This document shows, one piece after another, positions 6,206 through 12,618 of a stretch of DNA of 13,376 nucleotides (positions are counted from its first letter, which is position 1; each line of letters starts with the position of its first letter). The DNA is taken from positions 1 to 13,376 of the forward strand of contig CAZHBZ010000014.1 in the NCBI GenBank assembly GCA_964530925.1, read 5' to 3'. This DNA comes from LiPW-15 sp964530925 (GTDB lineage: Bacteria; Patescibacteriota; Minisyncoccia; UBA6257; 2-01-FULL-56-20). The notes beneath the pieces were generated by a model. It did no database searches and was not told the origin of the DNA. It worked only from the letters and a program-made list of their open reading frames with translations. The translations under genes were made by a program, and so were the position numbers.

Positions 6206-8065
6206 ATGGATAAAAGCCCTAAATTAAACATAGTTTTAAATTCGGCGCTGGCCGTCGCGTTGGGATTTGCCTTGATTCTTGAGTTCGCGGGCTTTCTGCC
6301 TTTCGGCCAGGGAGTTTTTATCATACTTTCAGTCTTAGGGGTCATTCCCGTTGTCTGGAGCGCTATTCGGGCGCTTTTTAAAAAGGAGCTTACTGTTGAT
6401 CTCTTGGCAAGCATCGCCCTCCTTTTCGCTTTTTTGGCCAGGGAGTGGCATTCCGCGACTTTTATTTTGCTCATGATAACTTCCGCTCGTATTTTCGATC
6501 TTTGGACGGAACGCCGCGCTCAAAGAATAATAAACGAACTTTTTAAATATCGGCCGGATAAAGTAAAGATAAAAGTGGGCGATGAAATAAGGAGCATCCC
6601 TATTGAGCGCGTTAAGTCCGGAGATTTTGTAATAATAGAGTCGGGGGACAGGATTCCCGTGGATGGCAAGGTCATTTCCGGCCAAGCGAGCGTCAATGAG
6701 GCGACACTTACGGGGGAAAGTATGCCAACTTTAAAAAAAGAAGGCGATGAGGTCTGGAGTTCGACGTTGGTCGAGACCGGATCGCTTTTGGTCAGAGCGG
6801 AGAGGGTCGGCGAAAACAGTACGCTTTCGCGAATCGCAACCCTGATAAATGAGGCCAGCCGCAAGAAGGCTAAGACAGAAAGACTCGCCACAAAATTCAC
6901 AAGTTGGTATATCGTTGCCTCGCTTTTGGGCGCAATAGCGATTTACGCGGCTTCGGGCGATTTACGCCTGGTTCTTGCCGTTCTTCTTGTGGTTTGCGCG
7001 GATGATATCGCCGTAGCTGTGCCATTCGCTTATTCCGTGGGAATAGTGCGTGGCGCTCAAAAAGGAATCGTGCTCAAAGGCTCGGATGTTTTGGAGAAAC
7101 TTCCGAAGATAAAAACTTTTATGACCGACAAGACCGGAACCCTAACCTTTGGACGACCAAGAATAAAAGATGTGAGATTGAGCAAAAGCGGGGAAGAAGA
7201 TGATTTTTTAAAGATGCTTGGCATGGCAGAGATGAATTCCAAGCATCCTATCAGCGTGGCTATTGGTTTATATCTCAAAGAGAAGGGAATCAAGGTTCCG
7301 ACCCCTGAGAAGTTCGAAGAAGCTCCGGGTTACGGAATAATGGCGTCGCGTGGCGATAGAAAAGTGTTTGCCGGAAAGATAGATTATCTGGAGAAGAATG
7401 GAGTAAGGATTGGCGCGCCGCAAAAGGAAGAGATGCGGGAGAAAAAGGAGGGAGGTTATAATATCACCGCGCTCGGGGAGGATAAAACCTTTTTGGGATT
7501 CATAGTCGCCGAAGATCGTCTCCGTCCATTTTCGGAAGAGCTCGTCGCGGCGACAAAAGTTCTTGGCGCCAAAAAGTGGATAATGCTGACTGGCGATAAC
7601 GAAAAAGCGGCGGAGAAAGTCGCGAGTAGCTTGGGAATAGATGATTATGTCGCGAATATGAATCCCGAAAGCAAGCTTGCCGAGATTGGAAGAATCAAGG
7701 CCAAAGAAAATGGAATTCTCGCGATGATTGGGGACGGGGTGAATGACGCGGCGGCGCTGGCCCTCGCGGATGTTTCTATCGCCATGGGGTCTATTGGTTC
7801 AGACGCCGCGATTGAAGCCGCGGATGTGGCGCTTATGAAAGACGACCTTAGGCGTATTCCGGAGGCGATGCTTCTTGGGCAGAGCGCTAAACGCATAATT
7901 TGGCAAAACTTCGCGCTTTGGGGAGCGACCAATATCGTCGGATTATTTCTTGTATTCGCGGGAGTTCTAACCCCGTCCGGAGCGGCAACCTATAATTTTT
8001 TGACCGATTTTATACCGATTTTTAACGCTTTGCGCGTCAGAGTTCCGGAGCTCGCGAGGAAATAA
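6206..8065 (+). CDS. P-type cation ATPase, P1B-like with atypical CADDIA transport motif
   Basis: 619 residues, eight predicted helices (four before the actuator domain, two before the P-domain, two at the end), no N-terminal metal-binding domain. Core motifs are intact: actuator TGES (169-172), phosphorylated Asp308 in DKTGT, HP (347-348) typical of P1B pumps, TGDN (462-465) and GDGVND (509-514). It should therefore be an active ATP-driven ion pump. The helix before the P-domain, where metal pumps have CPC or SPC, reads VVCADDIAVAVPFA (262-275): Cys264, Asp266, Asp267, with Pro moved to 273, closer to the IPVALP pattern of P3A proton pumps. The last helix has NFLTDFIPIFNALR (597-610) with Asp601 in place of the usual MxxSS. 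The ion is therefore unknown; a hard cation such as Mn2+, Mg2+ or H+ is conceivable. It follows the DoxX-like gene in one likely operon; AAAGG abuts the ATG. Confidence 0.9.
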   Translation: MDKSPKLNIVLNSALAVALGFALILEFAGFLPFGQGVFIILSVLGVIPVVWSAIRALFKKELTVDLLASIALLFAFLAREWHSATFILLMITSARIFDLWTERRAQRIINELFKYRPDKVKIKVGDEIRSIPIERVKSGDFVIIESGDRIPVDGKVISGQASVNEATLTGESMPTLKKEGDEVWSSTLVETGSLLVRAERVGENSTLSRIATLINEASRKKAKTERLATKFTSWYIVASLLGAIAIYAASGDLRLVLAVLLVVCADDIAVAVPFAYSVGIVRGAQKGIVLKGSDVLEKLPKIKTFMTDKTGTLTFGRPRIKDVRLSKSGEEDDFLKMLGMAEMNSKHPISVAIGLYLKEKGIKVPTPEKFEEAPGYGIMASRGDRKVFAGKIDYLEKNGVRIGAPQKEEMREKKEGGYNITALGEDKTFLGFIVAEDRLRPFSEELVAATKVLGAKKWIMLTGDNEKAAEKVASSLGIDDYVANMNPESKLAEIGRIKAKENGILAMIGDGVNDAAALALADVSIAMGSIGSDAAIEAADVALMKDDLRRIPEAMLLGQSAKRIIWQNFALWGATNIVGLFLVFAGVLTPSGAATYNFLTDFIPIFNALRVRVPELARK

Positions 8066-8096
8066 ATTTTTCCGGCGTAGAGTGGAGATAAAATGA

Positions 8097-8102
8097 TATA
8101 AT
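8097..8102 (+). promoter_or_regulatory. Extended -10 promoter of the gpsA-like gene
   Basis: TATAAT preceded by TGA gives an extended -10 nine bases before the ATG at 8112, implying a leader of two to three bases at most. It separates this gene's transcription from the ATPase ending at 8065. Confidence 0.62.
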
Positions 8103-8111
8103 CAATTTGAA

Positions 8112-8996
8112 ATGAGAGTACTTATTATCGGCGCTGGCGAAATCGGTTCGGCAATCGGTATTGTTCTCGGTTCCGCGGGACACGAGGTCTGGTTTTGGGA
8201 CAGGAATAGTTTGAAATGCACTCAAGGCAAGGATTTGAAGGGGATGGCCAGGGATTCTGATTGCGTGTTTTTCTGTGTCCCTTCCACGGGACTTCGAGAG
8301 GCAGCGATGAGCGTCGCGGAAGGCATTCCCCGAGCGAAGCCGCTTGTGTCGCTTTCTAAGGGAATCGAAGCCGGCAGTCACAAAACATCGGACGCGGTCT
8401 TAAGCGATATTTTCCCGGAAAATCCAATAGCTGTTTTGGGAGGTCCTATGCTCGCGGAAGAAATGAAAAGAGGGGAGGCGGCCATCGGCGTTCTTGGAGC
8501 GGAAAATAAGGAAGCCGCCGATCTTATCCTTTCTCTTTTTGACGGGACAAATATATTTATGGAGAAAACCAGTGATACTTTTGGGCTCGCTCTTTGCGGG
8601 GCTCTCAAAAATATATATTCTCTTTCTTTCGGGTTCGCGGAGAGCATCGGCGGTGAAAGCAATGTAAAAGGATTCCTTTCCGCCGAATCCATAAAAGAGA
8701 TGATTGATATCGTTTCCGTTTTGGGCGGGAAGGCGGAGACCGCTATGGGCCCGGGAGGGTTGGGAGACTTGGTCGCGTCTGGAATGAGCGTTTATGGATA
8801 TAATCGGCGGGTGGGTAAAGAACTTTTAGAAAAAGGCAAAACAGATTTGATATGCGAAGGGATTCTTTCTATTGGCTCCGTAATTTCCCTTTTAAAAGAT
8901 AACGCCAAAAACTACAAACTTCTTTCGACTATACAAAAAATTATTTTTTCTCCGGACGGAGGAAAGAAGATTTTTGAAGAATATTTGCGTATGTAA
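8112..8996 (+). CDS. gpsA: NAD(P)-dependent glycerol-3-phosphate dehydrogenase-like protein
   Basis: 294 residues, against about 330 for typical GpsA. It starts with a Rossmann fold (GAGEIG, 7-12), followed by FFCVPS (53-58), the SLSKGIE signature (80-86, Lys83), LGGPMLAEEM (109-118; SGPSFA in typical GpsA), the helix-domain ALKNIYSLSFG (164-174, Lys166 in the catalytic position) and GLGDL with YNRRVG (216-220, 230-235) for phosphate binding. The expected reaction is reduction of dihydroxyacetone phosphate to sn-glycerol 3-phosphate, the glycerol backbone of phospholipids, in the cytosol. The shortening is mainly after the Rossmann fold and in loops, not in catalytic motifs. It is transcribed alone from an extended -10 and ends at a palindromic hairpin shared with the convergent nrdJ unit. 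Confidence 0.85.
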   Translation: MRVLIIGAGEIGSAIGIVLGSAGHEVWFWDRNSLKCTQGKDLKGMARDSDCVFFCVPSTGLREAAMSVAEGIPRAKPLVSLSKGIEAGSHKTSDAVLSDIFPENPIAVLGGPMLAEEMKRGEAAIGVLGAENKEAADLILSLFDGTNIFMEKTSDTFGLALCGALKNIYSLSFGFAESIGGESNVKGFLSAESIKEMIDIVSVLGGKAETAMGPGGLGDLVASGMSVYGYNRRVGKELLEKGKTDLICEGILSIGSVISLLKDNAKNYKLLSTIQKIIFSPDGGKKIFEEYLRM

Positions 8997-9001
8997 GCAA
9001 A

Positions 9002-9029
9002 ACCCGGACAGTCCATGGACTGTCCGGGT
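9002..9029. terminator. Bidirectional palindromic terminator between convergent genes
   Basis: A perfect 28-base palindrome (ACCCGGACAGTCC, AT centre, then its complement) sits between the gpsA-like stop (8996) and the minus-strand stop (9044). On the minus strand it is followed directly by TTTGCTT; on the plus strand by AGTTTATTGCTTTTTT, so both genes can end here. It differs from the stem at 5107-5137 by one compensated base pair and a shorter loop. Confidence 0.85.
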
Positions 9030-9043
9030 AGTTTATTGCTTTT

Positions 9044-9478
9044 TTAGAGCGTCGCGTCAACGCTATGGGTCGTCGTGTCTTCCGCTGTGGCGTTGGCGCC
9101 ACAGGACTTTCTCGCGTCATAGAATGCGACCCAGGAGGATCGCCGAGCCTTACTCCAGGCGGAGCGAGCCGAAGAGATTGAGGATTTATACGCTTTCCAC
9201 GCGGCTTTAAGGGCGGTGTTTCTCGCCTTAGCGCTTGTAAGTTCCCAAGCGGAGGCAAACGCCGTGGCCCTGGCTTTGAGGGCGGAAGAGACCGAGGAAG
9301 AATAGGCGGAAAATCCGGAGGCAATCGTTGCTTCTCTCTTGGACACGGCGGATTGCATACAAGCAGTGTCTATCTTTTGTATTTGGACGGAAGTTTCGGT
9401 CGCGGCATTTGCGAGCGCTGGAATGGCAATCGGGGTCAAAAGAAAGAGGCAGAAGAATATTATTATGTTTTTTTTCAT
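9044..9478 (-). CDS. Small secreted Ala/Ser-rich protein with Trp repeats
   Basis: 144 residues. It has a clear Sec signal peptide (MKKNIIIFFCLFLLTPIAIP then ALANA, cleavage likely after Ala25 or 26). The mature part is mostly Ala, Ser, Lys and Arg, looks fully helical, and has Trp at 78, 94, 108 and 116 in repeated A-W/S-W contexts (ASAWEL, KAAWKAY, RSAWSK, RSSWVAF). Cys40 and Cys126 bracket the helical core and could form a disulphide that closes a helical hairpin. No named family is recognised; similar small Trp/Ala-rich exported proteins are, as far as I recall, seen in Parcubacteria. It starts 27 bases after nrdJ with no clear promoter, so it may be cotranscribed, although no functional link to nucleotide reduction is apparent. 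Its stop lies right beside the bidirectional terminator. Confidence 0.75.
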   Translation of the reverse strand: MKKNIIIFFCLFLLTPIAIPALANAATETSVQIQKIDTACMQSAVSKREATIASGFSAYSSSVSSALKARATAFASAWELTSAKARNTALKAAWKAYKSSISSARSAWSKARRSSWVAFYDARKSCGANATAEDTTTHSVDATL

Positions 9479-9505
9479 TTTTATTTTCCGGCCGCACTTA
9501 TCTTT

Positions 9506-12247
9506 TTAAGAACAACCTCCGGAAGAATTTCCGCACTGCAGGCAAGTAAGGCAGGTTCCGGTGCGAATCATCATACCTCCGCAACTTCGGCACATTGTAT
9601 CCGCGAAAATAACGCCATTCTCATTTTTTAAGGTTTCCGATTTTGTAGGCGGAGGCGTGGTCTTAACGATGTCTTTTATCGGTCCAGTTGTCGAATCATC
9701 GCCATGGTCGGACATACCGAAATCATCAAGGGATTCCTTCGGTAAAAATCTTTTGGCTAGATAGCGGAAAATATAATCGACAATGCTCGTAGCTATCCTT
9801 ATGTTCGGATTTTCGGTAAAGCCCGAGGGTTCAAAGCGGCTGTAAATGAATTTGTGGGCTAAAGCATCAAGGGGAACGCCGTATTGAAGGGCCATAGAGA
9901 TAGAAATCGCGAACGCGTCCAAGAGTCCCGAGAGAGTGCTGCCTTGTTTCGCCATTCTGATGAAAACTTCCGCTAGGCCGCCATCTTCAAAGGTGCTGTA
10001 GGTCAGATATCCTTCGTGGCCGGCAATGGAAAACTTATGAGTCTCGGAGGCTCTAGTGGTTGGAAGTTTTCTTCGGGCGCCCATTGGCGGGATTTCTTCC
10101 GTCGGCTTTTCCTTTGTTTTGCTCTCTGACGTTTGGAGGGGCTGGCTGGCTTTGGAGCCGTCGCGATACACCGCCATAGCTTTTATTCCAAGCTTCCAGG
10201 ACATAACATAGCAATCCAATATTTCTTCGACACTTGTTTCGCCCGGCATGTTAAATGTTTTAGAAATCGCTCCGGAGATAAATTGTTGCGCCGCGGCCAC
10301 CATTTTTACGTGCCCCTGCCAGGAAATAGTTCGCACGCCCTTATTAGGTTTTACCGCGCAATCAAAAATACTTAGATGTTCATCTTTGAGATGCGGCGCT
10401 CCCTCAACGGTTCCGTTTTCCGCCACCCAGGAGATAATCTTTTGGACCTCATGTTCCGGATATTTCAAATTCCGAAGGGCGCGCTCAACTTCCTGGTTTA
10501 CAATTTTCATCCAGCCTCCTCCCACGAGCTGCTTCATGGTGACGAGCGAAAAGGCGGGTTCGATTCCGGTCGTGTCGCAGTCCATCATAAAGGCAATGGT
10601 CCCGGTTGGAGCGATAACTGTCACCTGCGCGTTTCTGAATCCATGCTTTTCTCCGGATTCAAGCGCCATGCTCCAGACACTTTTTGCCTCTTCTGCCAGT
10701 GTCTTATCTTCTATTAAATCGACTGGCAGAGCCTCCGCGGCTTTTTTATGCTGGGCTATAACGCCAAGCATCGGTTCGCGATTGATGGCGTAGGCTTCAA
10801 AGGGGCCAATCTTGCTCGCGATTTGAGAGGAGTAGCGATAAGCTTCGCCGGCCATGAGAGAGGTGATAGCTCCAGCCCAGGCGCGTCCTTTTTCGGAATC
10901 ATAGGCAAGTCCTTTGGTCATAAGAAAAGAGCCCAAATTCGCGTAGCCTAGTCCAAGCTGGCGCATATTTTTGGTGTTTTCCTCGATTTTCGCTGTGGGA
11001 TAACTTGAGTTTCCGACTATTATCTCTTGCGCCAAGATTATTAGCCGGACTACATGCTTAAACTCTTCGGTTTTGAAGGATCCGTCGTCATTTACGAACT
11101 TCATCAAATTTAATGAGGCCAAGTTGCAGGCGGAATTGTCCACATGCATGTATTCGGAGCAGGGATTTGAAGCGTTTATTCGGCCGGAATTCGGGCAGGT
11201 GTGCCAATTATTTATGGTGGTATCAAATTGAACTCCGGGATCTCCGCATTCCCAGGCAGCCTTGGCGATTTCCTGAAGCAGGCTTTTGGCGCTTATCTCC
11301 TCGCCCACCTCGCCATTCGTTCTGAATTTCGTTTTCCAAATTTTATCTTCGGCTGCGGCTTTCATGAAATCATCGCTCAGGCGAACGGAATTATTCGCGT
11401 TTTGGAATTGGATTGAATTCCAGGCCGGATCATTTAGGTCGGCCATGTTGTATCCTGCCGCGGCGAGAGCGCGAACCTTATCTTCTTCGTCCGCTTTCGC
11501 GCGAATAAAATCCATTACATCCGGATGGTCAATATCCATCACTACCATTTTCGCCGCGCGACGAGTTGTTCCTCCGGATTTAATCATGCCGGCGACAGAA
11601 TCCGCTCCGCGCATAAAAGAGATTGGACCAGAGGAGTATCCTCCGCCGGCAAGGTGTTCGCGCTTGGAACGCAGGCGAGAAATGTTTACACCCGCGCCGG
11701 AACCTCCTTTGAAGATCATTCCTTCGGTTTTTATCCAATCCAAAATAGAACTCATATCATCTTCTACGGAAAGTATGAAACAAGCGGAGCATTGCGGTTT
11801 TTCTTTTACTCCGACATTGAACCAGACTGGAGAGTTGAACGCGGCGAATTGATTTGCCAAAACAAAAGAGAGCTCATCTTCGAAGATTTGAGCTTGATGC
11901 TGATTGAAATAATTGGAACTCTCTCCCCATCCTCGAATGGTATGAGCGACGCGCGTCACCATCTGCTTTACACTCCGTTCGCGGTTCGGAGCTCCCAATT
12001 TGCCGCGAAAATATTTTGAGGCGGTGATGTTCACGGCATTTTGCGACCAAAATTCCGGGAACTCGACATCTTTTTGTTCAAAAACTTTTTTTTCTTCTGT
12101 TCCGATGACCGCGTCCCTCGAAACCCAATTAATTTTATCAAAAGGATTTACATTCTGTTCGGTAAAAACTCTTCGAAGAAAGGGGGTGTGCCTCTCTTTT
12201 GAAGAAGCTTGCTCGGTTAGGGTTGTCTGGCGCGCTATTTCTTTCAT
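9506..12247 (-). CDS. nrdJ: Cobalamin-dependent class II ribonucleotide reductase
   Basis: 913 residues, adenosylcobalamin-dependent reductase that makes deoxyribonucleotides from ribonucleotides in the cytosol. The ten-stranded barrel carries the catalytic residues: Cys156 (in CSACFIL) and Cys374 as the redox pair, and Asn361, Cys363 (thiyl radical) and Glu365 in NPCSE; phosphate-binding PTGT is at 547-550. The region from about 735 to 840 is the family's C-terminal extension (HEGYLTYSTFEDGGLAEVFI type). The tail holds Cys886, Cys889, Cys902 and Cys905, likely a zinc ribbon, and a final Cys912 that with Cys905 or Cys899 may re-reduce the active site. It needs B12, but no cobalamin riboswitch is visible upstream and no corrinoid genes are in the window. 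No convincing -10 was found; a single partial NrdR-like half site (ACACAAAATAT) overlaps the start. The downstream gene is the small secreted protein. Confidence 0.95.
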   Translation of the reverse strand: MKEIARQTTLTEQASSKERHTPFLRRVFTEQNVNPFDKINWVSRDAVIGTEEKKVFEQKDVEFPEFWSQNAVNITASKYFRGKLGAPNRERSVKQMVTRVAHTIRGWGESSNYFNQHQAQIFEDELSFVLANQFAAFNSPVWFNVGVKEKPQCSACFILSVEDDMSSILDWIKTEGMIFKGGSGAGVNISRLRSKREHLAGGGYSSGPISFMRGADSVAGMIKSGGTTRRAAKMVVMDIDHPDVMDFIRAKADEEDKVRALAAAGYNMADLNDPAWNSIQFQNANNSVRLSDDFMKAAAEDKIWKTKFRTNGEVGEEISAKSLLQEIAKAAWECGDPGVQFDTTINNWHTCPNSGRINASNPCSEYMHVDNSACNLASLNLMKFVNDDGSFKTEEFKHVVRLIILAQEIIVGNSSYPTAKIEENTKNMRQLGLGYANLGSFLMTKGLAYDSEKGRAWAGAITSLMAGEAYRYSSQIASKIGPFEAYAINREPMLGVIAQHKKAAEALPVDLIEDKTLAEEAKSVWSMALESGEKHGFRNAQVTVIAPTGTIAFMMDCDTTGIEPAFSLVTMKQLVGGGWMKIVNQEVERALRNLKYPEHEVQKIISWVAENGTVEGAPHLKDEHLSIFDCAVKPNKGVRTISWQGHVKMVAAAQQFISGAISKTFNMPGETSVEEILDCYVMSWKLGIKAMAVYRDGSKASQPLQTSESKTKEKPTEEIPPMGARRKLPTTRASETHKFSIAGHEGYLTYSTFEDGGLAEVFIRMAKQGSTLSGLLDAFAISISMALQYGVPLDALAHKFIYSRFEPSGFTENPNIRIATSIVDYIFRYLAKRFLPKESLDDFGMSDHGDDSTTGPIKDIVKTTPPPTKSETLKNENGVIFADTMCRSCGGMMIRTGTCLTCLQCGNSSGGCS

Positions 12248-12446
12248 ATTTTGTGTTTACTATTTTGCCGACTTATTGGTTAATAAAAGTTTATTTTTGA
12301 TGGAGGAAAGAGTTTATTCATGAGACCATCTTAGCACGCGTGTTTAGGGTAGAAGGCAAACTTATCCCCAGAAAAATTGACAAAAATCCATATTATTTCA
12401 AAGTATTTATATATTTCGATAATATGATTTCTGTTCTCGATTTTGC

Positions 12447-12452
12447 TAACAT
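12447..12452 (+). promoter_or_regulatory. Possible extended -10 upstream of the GC-rich block
   Basis: TAACAT preceded by TGC forms an extended -10 whose transcript would begin at about 12459, exactly where the GC-rich block and the small frame begin. The core hexamer has one mismatch to TATAAT. Confidence 0.35.
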
Positions 12453-12458
12453 TTAAAT

Positions 12459-12548
12459 ATGAAAAGCGGGCTGGTTTTTGGATTCAGTCGCGTTTTTACC
12501 CCGGGAGGGGAGAGCTTTCGCTCTGGGCGGAGAGGTGAATTGACTTGA
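12459..12548 (+). CDS. Tentative 29-residue small ORF in the GC-rich block
   Basis: The frame starts MKSGLVFGFSR and ends at a TGA at 12546-12548. It lies six bases after a possible -10, which matches the leaderless pattern of several genes here. It may instead be a non-coding transcript, because the same bases form hairpins, and no similarity to a known protein is recognised. Confidence 0.2.
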   Translation: MKSGLVFGFSRVFTPGGESFRSGRRGELT

Positions 12549-12600
12549 CGGGTATCGGCGGCGGTCGGGCTTGGCGCGCCAGGGGAGGGTCGGGATTCTG
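12491..12600. other. GC-rich hairpin-forming block, possible structured RNA
   Basis: A visibly GC-rich segment set in AT-rich DNA. It holds two back-to-back hairpins, CCCC-GGGA-GGGG (12499-12510) and AGAGC-TTTC-GCTCT (12511-12524), the latter having a GAAA loop on the minus strand, plus the palindrome TGGCGCGCCA (12572-12581) and clustered G-tracts at 12582-12594. It could be a small RNA, a regulatory leader or a dispersed repeat. Known RNAs (tRNA, 4.5S, RNase P, tmRNA) were not recognised. Confidence 0.35.
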
Positions 12601-12604
12601 GTTT

Positions 12605-12610
12605 GATAAT
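12605..12610 (+). promoter_or_regulatory. Candidate -10 box of the lamin-tail gene
   Basis: GATAAT (one mismatch to TATAAT) lies eight bases before the ATG at 12619, again implying a nearly leaderless mRNA. An in-frame TAA at 12607-12609 shows that the protein cannot start further upstream. Confidence 0.45.
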
Positions 12611-12618
12611 TTAAAAGG

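Larger units (their letters stand above)
12248..12618. other. Intergenic region between nrdJ and the lamin-tail gene
   Basis: 371 bases between divergent genes. The half near nrdJ (12248-12458) is AT-rich and has a perfect TTGACA at 12377-12382 without a well-placed -10. The half near the lamin-tail gene is the GC-rich block described separately. No gene of clear merit is present; a 29-codon frame at 12459-12548 is listed as tentative. Confidence 0.6.

Noticed and set aside
11286..11852. 188-residue open frame antisense to nrdJ, and other long antisense frames there
   Set aside because: These overlap catalytic parts of nrdJ on the other strand; they have low-complexity Arg/Ser-rich translations and no start signals.
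12236..12262. NrdR-box-like ACACAAAATAT at the nrdJ start
   Set aside because: Only one imperfect half site; NrdR operators normally come as two palindromic boxes at fixed spacing.
12361..12370. DnaA-box-like TTATCCCCA (also near 5668-5677 on the minus strand)
   Set aside because: Single imperfect boxes with no cluster and no dnaA or dnaN nearby; not an origin.
12377..12382. Perfect TTGACA as the -35 of a promoter
   Set aside because: No TATAAT-like hexamer lies 16-18 bases downstream, so a promoter cannot be assigned.
12248..12458. Cobalamin riboswitch ahead of nrdJ
   Set aside because: No B12-box-like sequence and too little room for the structured aptamer.
12572..12600. Minus-strand resemblance to a tRNA T-arm and acceptor end (AATCCCGACCCTCCCC)
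   Set aside because: The 5' strand of the T-stem and the D and anticodon arms are absent, so it is not a tRNA.
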